Assembly (NCBI GenBank): GCA_002279935.1
Contig: NCCZ01000006.1
Coordinates: forward strand, 112,667 to 176,666
Length of the DNA: 64,000 nucleotides
Direction: 5' to 3'
Source: Hyphomicrobium sp. 12-62-95
Lineage (GTDB): Bacteria > Pseudomonadota > Alphaproteobacteria > Rhizobiales > Hyphomicrobiaceae
In this document: piece by piece, positions 1 through 9,911 of the stretch
How the letters are laid out: each line of letters opens with the position of its first letter
Position numbering within the stretch: position 1 is the stretch's first letter
Position numbers and translations under genes: made by a program
The notes under the pieces: generated by a model
Databases searched by the model: none
Told to the model about the DNA's origin: nothing
What the model saw: the letters and a program-made list of their open reading frames with translations, nothing else

Positions 1-1262
1 ACGATGGGCTGCGGCTTCTGAGCGGCCGGCATCGCGGGCGCACCCGGAGTCGGCACGTCGATGAGCGTCATCCCGGGAACGGGAACGGAGACGCCAGGAA
101 CGGAGACCGGTTCGGGCGGAGCGGCAGCCGGGGCCTGGATTGCGCCATCCCGGCCGACGACAAGCGTTTGAACTTTGCGGGCGCCGCCGGCATCGGGCTC
201 GCTACTGGAGCCGCCATCGCCGAGACGGCCGAGCAGCTTGCTGTCGGTGTTGGCGAACTGCTTGCCGCCGGGTTCGGACGGCTTGGTCTTGGACGGGCCT
301 TCGGCGCTCTTCACGACGGGTGTCGGGCCGCTGCCGCTTTCACCGAGAAGATTTTGATAGGCGAAGGTCAGACCGCCGCCGAGGACGATCGCGCCGACGA
401 GCGCGCCGGCGACCTTGATCCATTTGCGCCCGCGCGGGGGCTCTTCGTAGTCGTAGCCGTCGTCCTCATAACCTTGCTGGGCCGCGTTGGGATCGGCGTA
501 GCCCTGCTGATCATAGCCCGGCTGGGCATATCCGCCGGCGTCGTAGCCCGGCTGTGCAGCATAGCCCTGCGGCGCCTGCTGGTAGCCGCCGGTCTGGTGT
601 CCCCAATCTGCATATCCGCTTTGCGGATGTGTGGGCGGATGTGTGGGCGCGTGGGTGGCGAGATCAGCGGTGAGATGGCCATAGTCTTGCTGCGGCGGCT
701 GCGCGCGGCCCTGGGGCGGCATGTAGCTCGCAAGGTCATAGCCGCGCGGATCGCTCGCTGGAGCCGCGGCGGGGGCGGGCGATGCAGCCCATTGATCGTA
801 TTGAGCGCCGCGCAATGCGGGATCCGGCTGAGCGTAGCCGTTGCCATAGCCTGCTGGGGCTTGCTGCTGCGCATAGGGCGCGGCGGGCTGTGCACCGAAT
901 TGGGGGGTGGGCTGGGCCGGACGGCGCGACGGGGTCGTCGGCGGCGTGTAGGGATCGAAGTGCGGGGCGGGCGGGGTCTGCTGGTCCGTGCCCCAGTAAT
1001 TGGCGGCTTCGGGCTGACCATAGCCATAGCCCTGAGGTTCGGCCGGTTGCGATCCGTAGGCCGGTTGAGGCGGATAGCCCTGCGGGGCGGTGGCTTGCGG
1101 CGGTTTCGGGTTGGGCAGCGGCGCGCCGCCCAGGCCTTGCGTCCAACCGGCCAAGTCGTATTCGCCCTGGATGTGAGCGCTCTGGTTGTGCGGGCTTTGG
1201 GGCGGGGCCGCTTGGGGCCGGTATCCGCCCGGCGGTGCCTGTCGACTGTCGGAGCGAGACAT
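1..1262 (-). CDS. SPOR-domain-type cell envelope protein, N-terminal 420 residues (cut by window edge)
   Basis: The frame is open from an ATG at 1260-1262 to base 1. The first 270 residues are rich in Gln, Pro, Tyr, Gly and Ala, with many GY and QGY steps, so they are probably a disordered cytoplasmic tail. Acidic residues then lead into a basic patch (RGRKW) and one hydrophobic segment at about residues 281-302, followed by a Pro-rich periplasmic part that runs off the window. This order is typical of alphaproteobacterial SPOR proteins, which bind denuded peptidoglycan at division sites; the SPOR domain itself would lie outside the window. It lies downstream of argS on the same strand, as in many Hyphomicrobiales. 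Function is inferred from architecture and neighbours. Confidence 0.8.
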   Translation of the reverse strand, partial: MSRSDSRQAPPGGYRPQAAPPQSPHNQSAHIQGEYDLAGWTQGLGGAPLPNPKPPQATAPQGYPPQPAYGSQPAEPQGYGYGQPEAANYWGTDQQTPPAPHFDPYTPPTTPSRRPAQPTPQFGAQPAAPYAQQQAPAGYGNGYAQPDPALRGAQYDQWAASPAPAAAPASDPRGYDLASYMPPQGRAQPPQQDYGHLTADLATHAPTHPPTHPQSGYADWGHQTGGYQQAPQGYAAQPGYDAGGYAQPGYDQQGYADPNAAQQGYEDDGYDYEEPPRGRKWIKVAGALVGAIVLGGGLTFAYQNLLGESGSGPTPVVKSAEGPSKTKPSEPGGKQFANTDSKLLGRLGDGGSSSEPDAGGARKVQTLVVGRDGAIQAPAAAPPEPVSVPGVSVPVPGMTLIDVPTPGAPAMPAAQKPQPI

Positions 1263-1358
1263 CTACGATCATTCCTTCAGTTCGCGGGTCCGTCTCGCTG
1301 GCCTCGAGGGAAGGCCTGGAGCTTCGTGACCCCGCTCGAATCGGCGTTATGGCCAAAT

Positions 1359-3170
1359 CTAGCGCATGGAGACCGGGGCCTCGACCCCGAGAACTCCAAG
1401 ACCTGAGGATATCACCGCGCGCGTCGCATCAACGAGCGCACAGCGCGCCAGCGTTAAGCCCCCATCTTGAGCCTGGATAAAGCGCAAATGTGGCAAATCA
1501 TTGCCGCGTGTCCATAAACCATGAAAAGCGGAAGCCAGATCATAGAGATAGAACGCCAGCCGATGGGGCTCGCGGGCCTCGGCGGAGGTGGCGATGAGAC
1601 GGGGGTAGTGGGCCAGTTTGCGGACCAGATCGAACTCGGCCGGATCGGTCAGCTGCGACAAGTCCGCTTTGGCCAGCGCCTCCTTCGAGATGTCGAGGGT
1701 GGGCATTTGCTCAGCGACGTTGCGGAAGACGCTGGACGCGCGCGCGTGGGCGTACTGCACGTAGAAGACGGGGTTGTCTTTCGACTGTTCCGTCACCTTT
1801 GCAAAATCAAAGTCGAGGGGTTCGAGTTCCTTGCGATAGAGCATCATAAAGCGGACCGGATCGCGGCCGACTTCATCGACCACATCGCGCAGCGTGACGA
1901 ACGTGCCGGCGCGCTTCGACATCTTGAACGGCTCGCCGCCTTTGAACAGCTTGACGAGTTGTACGACCTTAATCTCGAGATCGGTCGTGCCGCCGCGTGT
2001 GCGCCAGGATTTCAGCTTGCCCTTCTGGTCGCGTTCGAGCGTGCCACCGGCGAGCGCTGCGATGGCGGCCAACATGCGCGGGATGTAGCCGATGTGGTCG
2101 GCGCCGAAGACGTTGATGAGATGAGGAAAGCCGCGGGTCAGCTTGTCGTAGTGGTAAGCAATGTCGCCGGCGAAATAGGTGTAGGCGCCGTCGGACTTCT
2201 GCAGGGCGCGGTCCATGTCGTCGCCGAATTCGGTCGACTTGAAGAGCGTTTGCTCGCGGTCTTCCCATTCCTCGTCGTCGTGGCCGAGCGGCTTGGCGAG
2301 ACGGCCTTCGTAGATCAGGCCCTTCTTGCGCAAAGCTTCGATGGCCGCTTTGACCTGATCGACGCCGCCGCGCGAGAGAGACGCTTCGGAGACAAACACA
2401 TCGTGGCGGATGTTCAACGCGGCGAGGTCGTCCTTGATCATCAGAAGCATGGCGGCGATGGCCTCTTCGCGGAAGAGCGCCAGCCAATCGGCTTCGGGTT
2501 TGCCGACGAATTTGTCGCCGTACTTCTTGGCGAGCTCATTGCCGACGGGCTTCAGGTAATCGCCAGGATAGAGCCCTTCGGGGATGTCGCCGATCGTTTC
2601 GCCCAGCGCTTCGCGATAGCGCAGGTGAGCGGAGCGGGCGAGCACATCGACCTGACCACCGGCATCGTTGATATAGTATTCGCGCGTGACGTCGTAACCG
2701 GAGAAAGCAAGCAGATTGGCCAGCGCATCGCCGAAGACCGCGCCGCGGCAATGGCCGACGTGCATGGGGCCAGTGGGATTAGCGGAGACGTATTCGACGT
2801 TGACGCCGTCGGGCTTTTTGGCGCCGCGGCCGTAGGTTTCGCTGTCTACGACGATGGATGTAATCAGGCGCTGCCAGAATGTGGGCGTCACCGTGAGATT
2901 GAGGAAGCCGGGACCAGCCACACTGACGGCGGCCAATTCCGGATCGCTTTCGAGTTTGGCTTTCAATGCCTCAGCGATGTCGCGCGGCTTGAGACCGGCG
3001 GGCTTGGCCAGCGCCATAGCGACGTTTGAAGCAAAGTCGCCGTGGGTCGTGTCGCGCGGGGTTTCGACTTCGATGTGCGGCAGGGCCACGTCGCGCGGGA
3101 GCACGCCTTCGACTTTGAGGTCGGCAAGTGCGGCCGCGATCTTGGCTTCGACGTGGGTGAAGACGTTCAT
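1359..3170 (-). CDS. argS: arginine--tRNA ligase (class I)
   Basis: This 603-residue protein charges tRNA-Arg with arginine in the cytoplasm. The N-terminal additional domain is followed by the class I signature PTGPMHVGH, with HVGH at about residues 137-140. The KMSK loop appears as FKMSKRAGT in the second half, and a helical anticodon-binding DALR domain ends the protein. The frame can be opened 27 codons earlier. ATG 3170 was chosen because MNVFTHVE is the usual argS start and AAGGA lies just upstream. It is probably co-transcribed with dgt upstream, with a palindromic repeat between them. Confidence 0.97.
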   Translation of the reverse strand: MNVFTHVEAKIAAALADLKVEGVLPRDVALPHIEVETPRDTTHGDFASNVAMALAKPAGLKPRDIAEALKAKLESDPELAAVSVAGPGFLNLTVTPTFWQRLITSIVVDSETYGRGAKKPDGVNVEYVSANPTGPMHVGHCRGAVFGDALANLLAFSGYDVTREYYINDAGGQVDVLARSAHLRYREALGETIGDIPEGLYPGDYLKPVGNELAKKYGDKFVGKPEADWLALFREEAIAAMLLMIKDDLAALNIRHDVFVSEASLSRGGVDQVKAAIEALRKKGLIYEGRLAKPLGHDDEEWEDREQTLFKSTEFGDDMDRALQKSDGAYTYFAGDIAYHYDKLTRGFPHLINVFGADHIGYIPRMLAAIAALAGGTLERDQKGKLKSWRTRGGTTDLEIKVVQLVKLFKGGEPFKMSKRAGTFVTLRDVVDEVGRDPVRFMMLYRKELEPLDFDFAKVTEQSKDNPVFYVQYAHARASSVFRNVAEQMPTLDISKEALAKADLSQLTDPAEFDLVRKLAHYPRLIATSAEAREPHRLAFYLYDLASAFHGLWTRGNDLPHLRFIQAQDGGLTLARCALVDATRAVISSGLGVLGVEAPVSMR

Positions 3171-3241
3171 TGCGCGTGGTCCTTGATCCTGACGAGGGGG
3201 CAAGCGGCGTACATCATTGCGGATGCTGCCCCTCACCCTAA

Positions 3242-3273
3242 CCCTCTCCACGTCGCAGGCGACGGGGAGAGGG
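3242..3273. repeat. REP-like palindrome between dgt and argS
   Basis: The arms CCCTCTCC and GGGAGAGGG enclose a second pair, CGTCGC and GCGACG, so the whole element can fold into one long hairpin. A closely related element (CTCTCCCC, then GGGGAGAG) lies at 12563-12590 after valS. Such elements are dispersed repeats in many alphaproteobacterial genomes. Here it separates two genes on the same strand and may shape the transcript or stabilise its 3' end. Confidence 0.7.
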
Positions 3274-3287
3274 GGAAGTGGCCGCCT

Positions 3288-4523
3288 CTATCGCAATTCC
3301 GGGGTTTCGGCAAACAGGCGGCGGTGTTCGGCGATGGCGTAGCGGTCGGTCTGGCCGGCGAGGTAATCGGCAGCCAGGCGCGCGCGCTGGCGGGGGGCCA
3401 AGCGTTCGCTGATCTCCTGCCAGGCTTCGGGGAGCGCGGTGCGGTGGTTCGTGTCCGCATAGGCGGTAAAGAGGTCGCGGACGATGCCCTCGGCGGCGGT
3501 CATGACACGCAGGACACGCGGGTGGCGATAGACGCGCTCGAAGAGAACCGTGCGCAGCGCGGTGAGGTCGGTCCACATGGGGGCGGAAAAGCGGATCGCC
3601 GCACGGCCGGCCGAGCGAATGTCATCGGGCGAGGCGGGCTCTAGGACGGCCAATTGCGCGCGGCTTTCGAGGACCACGTCGCGAATGAGCGCGGTGATCA
3701 TGCGGCGGGTGACTTCGAACACGTCGCGGCTCTTTTCGCTCCCCTCCCCTTCGGCGATTACGGCGGCGGCGAACGGCCCTACGAAGGCCACGTCCGTGAG
3801 GCTGGCGAGCGAGAGCAGTCCGGCGCGCAGGCCGTCGTCGACGTCGTGGGTCAAGTAGGCGATGTCGTCGGACAGTGCTGCGACCTGGGCTTCGGCGCTG
3901 GCCCATTGGTCGAGGTCGAGAGAGTGCCAGCTTGCGAGCGGTTGCGTGACCTTGCGGACAGCGGCGCCTTTTGCGGAGTTGAGCGGGCCGTTGTGTTTGG
4001 CGAGGCCTTCGAGTGTTTCCCAGGTGAGGTTCAGGCCGTCGAAGCGGCGATACTTGCGTTCGAGCGCCGTGACGACGCGCAGGCTCTGGGCATTGTGGTC
4101 AAAGCCGCCGTGCGCGGCCATCTCGGCATCGAGCGCGCGTTCGCCTGCGTGGCCGAAGGGCGGGTGGCCGAGGTCGTGGGCGAGCGCCAGGGCTTCGGCG
4201 AGATCTTCGTCGAGGCGGAGTTGGCGGGCGATGGTGCGGGCGATCTGGGCCACTTCGAGGCTGTGGGTGAGGCGTGTGCGGTAGTGGTCGCCTTCGTGAT
4301 AGAGGAAAACTTGCGTTTTGTGGGTTAGGCGGCGGAAGGCGGTGGCGTGCAGGATGCGATCGCGGTCGCGCTGGAAGGGGCTGCGGGTCGGGCAATCGGG
4401 CTCGGGAAAGCGGCGGCCGCGCGATGGGACCGCGCTGGCGGCGTAGGGGCCCGGCGCGCGTTCACCGGGTTGCAGAGCCGCGCCGTAGTCGGCAGCTTTC
4501 GGTTTGGCGGTGCGCGCGGTCAT
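3288..4523 (-). CDS. dgt: deoxyguanosinetriphosphate triphosphohydrolase-like HD protein
   Basis: This 411-residue HD-superfamily enzyme would hydrolyse dNTPs to deoxynucleoside and triphosphate in the cytoplasm. Metal-binding residues are visible in order: RLTHSLEV (His about 87) and HDLGHPPFGHAGE (His-Asp about 116-117, His about 120). The N-terminal block RDRDRILHATAFRRLTHKTQV is typical of the short alphaproteobacterial Dgt type. It is divergent from erpA across 134 bases. Substrate preference (dGTP or broader) cannot be read from sequence. Confidence 0.93.
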   Translation of the reverse strand: MTARTAKPKAADYGAALQPGERAPGPYAASAVPSRGRRFPEPDCPTRSPFQRDRDRILHATAFRRLTHKTQVFLYHEGDHYRTRLTHSLEVAQIARTIARQLRLDEDLAEALALAHDLGHPPFGHAGERALDAEMAAHGGFDHNAQSLRVVTALERKYRRFDGLNLTWETLEGLAKHNGPLNSAKGAAVRKVTQPLASWHSLDLDQWASAEAQVAALSDDIAYLTHDVDDGLRAGLLSLASLTDVAFVGPFAAAVIAEGEGSEKSRDVFEVTRRMITALIRDVVLESRAQLAVLEPASPDDIRSAGRAAIRFSAPMWTDLTALRTVLFERVYRHPRVLRVMTAAEGIVRDLFTAYADTNHRTALPEAWQEISERLAPRQRARLAADYLAGQTDRYAIAEHRRLFAETPELR

Positions 4524-4657
4524 CTTTGTCCGGCCATTTCATTGATCTAGGGGTTTGACAGGTGCCCCCCCGTCCCTATGTTCCAGTCTGTTGATCGCAA
4601 TCAAGCCGGTTTGGCAACCATCTGCCTGCTGCTGAGCGTCTAACCTTTGGAAATTCC

Positions 4658-4990
4658 ATGAGCGAACCCACCGTTATCGTGACCGCGCCTGCCGCCCGCC
4701 GGATCGCGGAGATCGTGGCTGCCGAGCCGGCCGGGACCATGCTGCGGGTCGCAGTGGAAGGCGGCGGGTGCTCCGGCTTCCAGTACCGCTATGACCTGAC
4801 GCGTGAGGCGGCGCCCGACGATATCGTCATCGAGCGGGACGGGGCCAAGGTTCTTATCGATCCCGTTTCACTTGAGTATCTCTCGGGATCGGAGATCGAT
4901 TTCGTGGACGATCTCATCGGCGCGTCGTTCCAGATCCGCAATCCGCAGGCGACATCTTCGTGCGGATGTGGCACGAGCTTTTCGCTCTGA
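4658..4990 (+). CDS. erpA: iron-sulfur cluster insertion protein (HesB/IscA/ErpA family)
   Basis: This 110-residue A-type carrier receives Fe-S clusters and passes them to apoproteins. The three conserved cysteines are present: one in GGGCSGFQY and two in the C-terminal SCGCG motif. Length and motif spacing match ErpA/IscA. There is no isc or suf operon beside it, which favours ErpA as a housekeeping carrier. It is divergent from dgt and is followed by a perfect palindrome and then xthA on the same strand. Confidence 0.93.
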   Translation: MSEPTVIVTAPAARRIAEIVAAEPAGTMLRVAVEGGGCSGFQYRYDLTREAAPDDIVIERDGAKVLIDPVSLEYLSGSEIDFVDDLIGASFQIRNPQATSSCGCGTSFSL

Positions 4991-4992
4991 CG

Positions 4993-5032
4993 AGACGGTG
5001 CCAGGCACCGCAGTCGGTGCCTGGCACCGTCT
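4993..5032. repeat. perfect 18-bp palindrome between erpA and xthA
   Basis: AGACGGTGCCAGGCACCG is followed by CAGT and then its exact reverse complement. The core GGTGCC-GGCACC recurs in proteobacterial REP/BIME elements mobilised by REP-associated tyrosine transposases. No such transposase lies in the window. The hairpin has no T-run, so it is more likely a repeat than a classical terminator, although it could slow transcription between the two genes. Confidence 0.75.
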
Positions 5033-5047
5033 TGCAAAGAGGCGTGC

Positions 5048-5827
5048 ATGAAAGTCGTCACCTGGAACATCAACGGCGTGAAGGCGCGACTCGAACTCGC
5101 GCTCACGTATCTGCGCGAGGCCAAACCCGACGTGATCGGGTTTCAGGAAATCAAATCCGTCGACGAGGGGTTTCCGCGCGAGGCGTTCGAGGAGCTTGGC
5201 TACAAAGTCGAAACGTTCGGGCAGAAGGGGTTCAACGGGGTTGCGATTCTTTCGCGTCTTCCCATCGAAGATGTGACGCGTGGGTTGCCCGGCGGCGAGG
5301 GGGATGAGCAGTCGCGCTACATTGAAGCCACGATCATCGAGGGCTCGCTGACGATCCGGTTTGCCTCGCTTTATTTGCCGAACGGCAATCCGATCGGGAC
5401 TGAGAAATTTTCATACAAGCTGGCGTGGATGGAGCGGCTGGAAGCGCACGCGCGCGGGCTATTGCAGAGCGAGATGCCGGTGGTACTGGCCGGGGATTAC
5501 AACGTGATCCCTGAGCCGGTGGATGCGAAACGGCCGGCGGCGTGGACGGGCGATGCGCTGTTCCAGCCGGATAGCCGCGCGATGCTGCGCCGGATTGAGG
5601 CGCTCGGGCTGACGGACGCGATCCGCGCCTGCCACCCGGGGCCGGGTGTTTATACGTTTTGGGATTATCAGGCGGGGGCCTGGAACAAGGATGACGGCAT
5701 CCGCATCGATCATATTCTGCTGTCGCCGCAGGCGGCGGACCGGATGGTGAGTGCGGGCGTCGACAAGCATACGCGCGGGTGGGAAAAGCCGTCGGACCAC
5801 GCGCCGGTGTGGGTGGAGTTGGGGTGA
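5048..5827 (+). CDS. xthA: exodeoxyribonuclease III (AP endonuclease)
   Basis: This 259-residue EEP-fold nuclease acts in base excision repair, cutting at abasic sites and trimming 3' blocks. Family motifs are visible in order: WNINGVKAR, GFQEIKS (metal-binding Glu), YLPNGNP, AGDYNVIPEPVD (catalytic Asp and Asn), RIDHILLSP and SDHAPVWVEL (catalytic His near the end). AAAGAGG lies just before the ATG. Length matches ExoIII. It follows erpA by 57 bases that hold the palindrome. Confidence 0.96.
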   Translation: MKVVTWNINGVKARLELALTYLREAKPDVIGFQEIKSVDEGFPREAFEELGYKVETFGQKGFNGVAILSRLPIEDVTRGLPGGEGDEQSRYIEATIIEGSLTIRFASLYLPNGNPIGTEKFSYKLAWMERLEAHARGLLQSEMPVVLAGDYNVIPEPVDAKRPAAWTGDALFQPDSRAMLRRIEALGLTDAIRACHPGPGVYTFWDYQAGAWNKDDGIRIDHILLSPQAADRMVSAGVDKHTRGWEKPSDHAPVWVELG

Positions 5828-5828
5828 C

Positions 5829-6113
5829 TTAGCGCTGCGGTCGCTTGGAAGAATTGGAGGCGATGCGATGCGCGTCGCCTGACATTTCAGATTCGAAGCT
5901 GCTGCCATTCGCAATTTCCAGCACGCCGAAATCCTTCGAACGCGAATTCGTCGACGCAACGCCGGCATCAAGCGAGCGCAGGCCGCGATTTAGCAATTCT
6001 CTGACTGCGGCGGCACGGCTCGGCATGCGCGATTTGTAACGAAAATCGTCGACGGCGCGCAGTTCGTCCATCGTCAGCATGATTTGAAGCCGCTCTTCGC
6101 GCTCCCGATTCAT
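5829..6113 (-). CDS. ribbon-helix-helix DNA-binding protein
   Basis: This 94-residue protein has an N-terminal region (ERLQIMLTMDELRAVDDFRYKSRMPSRAAAVRELLNRGL) that reads as a beta strand followed by two helices. It resembles the CopG/Arc RHH fold of DNA-binding dimers that repress their own promoter. The C-terminal 40 residues are polar and unrecognised. A strong GGGAGGAGG precedes the ATG. It is convergent with xthA and has no toxin gene beside it, so an antitoxin role is not supported. Confidence 0.75.
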   Translation of the reverse strand: MNREREERLQIMLTMDELRAVDDFRYKSRMPSRAAAVRELLNRGLRSLDAGVASTNSRSKDFGVLEIANGSSFESEMSGDAHRIASNSSKRPQR

Positions 6114-6303
6114 GGTCCTCCTCCCACTGCAATCCGACTTAAGAAAAATTACTCACAAGATGTACTTGGGAGATTAAACGCACTGCCCCGATTTGGGTTC
6201 CAGAAGGCAATAACCGTACACGCTGCATGCGTGGCACTCAACGCACTGATCAGATTGAAAATGAAATGGAAATGGCAATCTATGAGCGACCAGGAGGTTG
6301 CCC

Positions 6304-6720
6304 ATGTCGCGCGTGTTGCTGGTCGAAGATGAGTTGCTCATCGCCATGATGCTGGAAGACAAGCTGCGGGATCTCGGTCACTGCGTCGCCGGGGTAGCGC
6401 CGACGGTGGCGAGCGGCATTGGAATGCTGCGGGACACAGATCCAGACGTGGCCATTGTCGAATTCAAACTGGCCGATGGGGAGTGCGATGACCTGTTGGC
6501 GGAATTGCGTGTGCGGCGCGTACCCTTCGTGGTCGTGACAGCGGCGCGGATCGATAGAACGGATGCGCGGTTTGCAGATATCGACGTTTTGGAAAAGCCG
6601 GTGGATATGGCGCATCTGGCTGACGTACTCGACCAACTCCAAGGTGGAACAGCCCGCGCGCGCGATCCTGGAGTGGTCGCTTCGCGGCCGCGTGCGGCTC
6701 ATGATCTCGTCGAGGGATAG
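6304..6720 (+). CDS. stand-alone receiver-domain protein with Glu at the phosphosite
   Basis: The 138-residue protein is a single receiver domain. The acidic pocket (VLLVEDE, residues 8-9), the switch Thr (FVVVTAA, Thr79) and the conserved Lys (VLEKPVD, Lys98) are all present. The expected phospho-accepting Asp is replaced by Glu53 (AIVEFKLADGE, codon GAA). The protein may therefore be permanently in a phosphorylated-like state or may not signal by phosphotransfer. There is no output domain. ATG 6304 has AGGAGG about 7 bases upstream; an in-frame TTG two codons earlier is less likely. Confidence 0.85.
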   Translation: MSRVLLVEDELLIAMMLEDKLRDLGHCVAGVAPTVASGIGMLRDTDPDVAIVEFKLADGECDDLLAELRVRRVPFVVVTAARIDRTDARFADIDVLEKPVDMAHLADVLDQLQGGTARARDPGVVASRPRAAHDLVEG

Positions 6721-6751
6721 ATCGCGCCGTCCGTAGGGCAGGCGCACACGG

Positions 6752-6952
6752 TCAAACGACCGCGGGTTTCAGAACACTATAGGCGACGACAAGACCGACG
6801 CTGGCGACGACCAGCCATCCCTGCCACTTGCCCTCATTCACGTCGCGGGCGACGCCACGCAGGCGTTCGCCTGTGGCTCGTCCAGTGAACACGCCATAAA
6901 AGACGGCGGCCACGGCGATCACAACGGACGTTGCAATGCTGGAGAGTTCCAT
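6752..6952 (-). CDS. small two-helix membrane protein, unknown function
   Basis: This 66-residue protein has two hydrophobic segments (SIATSVVIAVAAVFYGVF and GWLVVASVGLVVAYSVL) joined by a charged loop, so it is probably a bitopic hairpin in the inner membrane. The frame can be extended to ATG 7042. ATG 6952 is preferred because AAAGG lies about 6 bases upstream and the extension has no good ribosome site. It is convergent with the receiver gene. The family is not recognised. Confidence 0.55.
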   Translation of the reverse strand: MELSSIATSVVIAVAAVFYGVFTGRATGERLRGVARDVNEGKWQGWLVVASVGLVVAYSVLKPAVV

Positions 6953-7168
6953 CGCCGCCGACCTTTTGTGTTCGCGCTCCCATATTGAGCGCGTGTCTCG
7001 CTGGTACGCGCGCGTGACATTTACCCGCCGCGAACGATCCATGGAGATATCACAGGCGGGTTAATATTCGGCTCGCGCTGCCACACGCGACAGGCCGGGC
7101 CCATTGATGGTGCCCGGTCCCGATCGCGTCGTTAAAGAGGCGATGAACTCGTGCGATGCAGCGGACGG

Positions 7169-8200
7169 CTAGCGATTGTCCGGGTCGCGGACTTCGGTGC
7201 CGACATCGCGGAGGGTGGGCGTCGTTGTGCCGTAGATGAAGCGCTCTGCCGGGGCACCCACGGGAGGCGTGCGCACGACGGGCGTGGCAAGGCCGGGTTC
7301 TTCGCTCTTTTGCATGATCGGGGTCACGACTTCGCCGTTGCGGCAAGAACGCTGCGGTTCGGCGGCAAGGAGGCCGATGCCTGAGGCTTCGCGGGCTTCG
7401 GGCTTGCGGCCGAAGCGGTTACCCCAGGCGGCGACGATACCGGTCGCCTGCTTGCGGATGCCTTCGCCGGAGCCGCAGTAGATGTTCTGGTAGATGTCTT
7501 CGATCCAGAGGCGATCATAGACGGGAGCGTTCTCCACAGCGACGGCGATGAGGGCGAGCGCCGTCGGCTGGTCGGGCTTCATGTATTTGCCGCGCCACAG
7601 GAGGTCGGCGAGGAATGCCTGCGCGCCGGCATGGCCGCGCTCGGAGAGGTCGGCCAGCCAATGGCGGGCGGTGGCCGCGTCTTCGTCAATGCCGTCGCCG
7701 GCCAGTTTCAGCTTGGCCAATTCGAACTGGGCGTCTTCATCAGCGAACGTGGTGGAGGCGTTCTGCAAATAGAGGACGGCCTGCTGGGGATCGGACTTGA
7801 CGCCGATCTCTCTCAAGCCGCGGCGCGTGTAGCCGGCAAGCGCGGTGAGAGACTTGCCGACGTAGGGCGCGCGCGGATCGTCTTCCGGGTCAGCGTCGGC
7901 GTACTCGTTGGCGATCCGGTAGAAGAGTTTGTAGGCCTTGGCGTGGTCGGTGTGGGCGCCGGAATTGTCGGAGTAGATGCGGGCCAGGTAGTACTCGGCC
8001 ATGAACTCCTTCTTGGTGGCGGCGTATTCAAGCGCGGGGATCGCGATCTCGTAGTAGCCGCCTTGATAGGCGCTCATGCCCTGTTTCAACGCATCGCGCG
8101 GGGTCGCGAACGTCACCGTCTGCGCTGAGGCGCCGGCATTGAGGAGGGGGAGCAGCGCTGCGATGAGCGCTGCTCTCAGGTGCGATTTAGATATCCGCAT
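7169..8200 (-). CDS. exported Sel1/TPR-repeat protein (ExoR-like architecture)
   Basis: This 343-residue protein has an N-terminal signal peptide ([17 protein letters not shown], cleavage near residue 26). It is followed by repeated helical pairs of the Sel1 type, for example [51 protein letters not shown]. Periplasmic Sel1 proteins such as rhizobial ExoR act by protein-protein contact, but identity with ExoR is not established here. The C-terminal 80 residues are Pro-rich. The start overlaps the last 14 bases of ilvD, so the two are translationally coupled or at least co-transcribed. Confidence 0.8.
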   Translation of the reverse strand: MRISKSHLRAALIAALLPLLNAGASAQTVTFATPRDALKQGMSAYQGGYYEIAIPALEYAATKKEFMAEYYLARIYSDNSGAHTDHAKAYKLFYRIANEYADADPEDDPRAPYVGKSLTALAGYTRRGLREIGVKSDPQQAVLYLQNASTTFADEDAQFELAKLKLAGDGIDEDAATARHWLADLSERGHAGAQAFLADLLWRGKYMKPDQPTALALIAVAVENAPVYDRLWIEDIYQNIYCGSGEGIRKQATGIVAAWGNRFGRKPEAREASGIGLLAAEPQRSCRNGEVVTPIMQKSEEPGLATPVVRTPPVGAPAERFIYGTTTPTLRDVGTEVRDPDNR

Positions 8201-9911
8201 AGCAGATGACTTCAGCCTTTCCTCCGCGATGGGTCACGGCGCCGTAACGCGCGGGCCCCACCTGATCCGCGAACTTAGCGATCGCGCCGGTCTTATTGGG
8301 ATTGTCGGGTGCCTTCCACGCCTTGCGGCGCTTTTCGAGAATGTCGGCCGGAACGTCGAGATCGAGCGTTCCCTTGTCGGCGTCGATCGAGATGATGTCG
8401 CCGTTTTCGATCAGACCAATGGGGCCGCCGACGGCTGCTTCCGGACCGACATGGCCGATGCAGAAGCCGCGGGTGGCGCCGGAGAAGCGGCCATCGGTGA
8501 TCAGCGCCACCTTGTCGCCCATGCCCTGGCCATAGAGCGCGGACGTGGTGGAGAGCATTTCGCGCATGCCGGGGCCGCCCTTGGGGCCTTCGTAGCGGAT
8601 GACGAGGACTTCGCCTTCCTTGAAGTTGCCGGCGCTGACGGCGGCGAACGCATCTTCCTCGCATTCGAAGACGCGGGCGGGGCCTGAGAACTGCAGCTTC
8701 TTGAGGCCGGCGACCTTGACAATCGCGCCGTCGGGGGCGAGCGAGCCCTTGAGGCCGACCACGCCGCCGGTGGGCGAGAGCGGATTGGAAACCGGATAAA
8801 CGACCTTCTGATTGGTGTTGAAGGTCACCTTCTCGAGGTTCTCGGCCATCGTCTTGCCGGTGACGGTCATGCACTCGCCGTGCAGGAAGCCGCCTTCGAG
8901 GAGGGCTTTCAGGATTTGCGGAATTCCGCCGATGTCGAACACGTCCTTGGCAACGTACTGACCGCCGGGTTTCAAGTCGGCGATGTAGGGGGTGCGCTTG
9001 AAGATCTCGGCCACGTCGAACAGGTCGAAGTCAATGCCGACTTCGTTGGCCATGGCAGGGAGATGGAGCGCGGCGTTGGTCGAGCCGCCGGTTGCGGCGA
9101 CTATGGTGGCGGCGTTTTCGAAGGCCTTGCGGGTAGCAATGTCGCGCGGACGGAGCTGATCGGCGACGAGGCGCATGACGGCTTTGCCCGAGGCGACGGC
9201 AAAACTGTCGCGCTCTTCATAGGGTGCGGGCGAGCCGGCGGAACCGGGGAGTGCCAAGCCGATGGCTTCGGACACCATTGCCATGGTGTTGGCGGTGAAC
9301 TGGCCGCCACAGGCACCGGCGGACGGACACGCCACGCATTCCAGTTCGTGCAGGTCTTCGCCCGACATTTTGCCGGCGGAGTGCATGCCGACGCCTTCGA
9401 AGACATCCAGAACGGTGACGTCCTTGCCGCGGAAACGGCCGGGCAGAATGGAGCCGCCGTACATGAAGACGGACGGTACGTTGAGGCGGAGCATCGCCAT
9501 CATGGTGCCAGGCAGGGACTTGTCGCAGCCGGCGATGCCGACGAGGGCGTCGTAGCAGTGGCCGCGCATCGTGAGTTCGATGCTGTCGGCGATAACTTCA
9601 CGCGAAACGAGCGACGACTTCATGCCCTGGTGGCCCATGGCGATGCCGTCGGTGACGGTGATGGTGCAGAATTCGCGCGGCGTGCCGCCGGCTTCGTTGA
9701 CGCCGACTTTGGCAGCTTGGGCCTGACGCATCAGGGCAATGTTGCAAGGAGCGGCTTCATTCCAGCACGAGACAACGCCGACGAAGGGACGGTTGATCTG
9801 CTCTTCCGTCAGACCCATCGCATAATAGTAAGAGCGATGCGGCGCGCGCGATGGCCCCACGGTGACGTGGCGGCTCGGCAGCTTCGATTTATCGAACGTC
9901 TTCGCGTCCAT
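8187..9911 (-). CDS. ilvD: dihydroxy-acid dehydratase
   Basis: This 574-residue enzyme dehydrates 2,3-dihydroxy-3-methyl acids to 2-oxo acids in valine, leucine and isoleucine synthesis. Iron-sulfur cysteines are visible in SCWNEAAPC (49, 56), [11 protein letters not shown] (129) and [16 protein letters not shown] (201). The C-terminal [24 protein letters not shown] region and the [20 protein letters not shown] motif are typical of IlvD. Length is normal. It is the first gene of a two-gene run with the Sel1 protein and faces a 470-base upstream region. Confidence 0.97.
   Translation of the reverse strand: MDAKTFDKSKLPSRHVTVGPSRAPHRSYYYAMGLTEEQINRPFVGVVSCWNEAAPCNIALMRQAQAAKVGVNEAGGTPREFCTITVTDGIAMGHQGMKSSLVSREVIADSIELTMRGHCYDALVGIAGCDKSLPGTMMAMLRLNVPSVFMYGGSILPGRFRGKDVTVLDVFEGVGMHSAGKMSGEDLHELECVACPSAGACGGQFTANTMAMVSEAIGLALPGSAGSPAPYEERDSFAVASGKAVMRLVADQLRPRDIATRKAFENAATIVAATGGSTNAALHLPAMANEVGIDFDLFDVAEIFKRTPYIADLKPGGQYVAKDVFDIGGIPQILKALLEGGFLHGECMTVTGKTMAENLEKVTFNTNQKVVYPVSNPLSPTGGVVGLKGSLAPDGAIVKVAGLKKLQFSGPARVFECEEDAFAAVSAGNFKEGEVLVIRYEGPKGGPGMREMLSTTSALYGQGMGDKVALITDGRFSGATRGFCIGHVGPEAAVGGPIGLIENGDIISIDADKGTLDLDVPADILEKRRKAWKAPDNPNKTGAIAKFADQVGPARYGAVTHRGGKAEVICYADI

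Noticed and set aside
168..1406. 412-codon plus-strand frame opposite the SPOR protein
   Set aside because: It is rich in Arg, Gly and Leu, has no domain and mirrors the minus-strand SPOR-type gene, which has a clear membrane segment and start.
1521..3029. 502-codon plus-strand frame opposite argS
   Set aside because: Shadow of a high-G+C gene; argS motifs are on the other strand.
5829..6720. Toxin-antitoxin pair formed by the RHH protein and the receiver gene
   Set aside because: They are on opposite strands and the second gene is a receiver domain, not a toxin.
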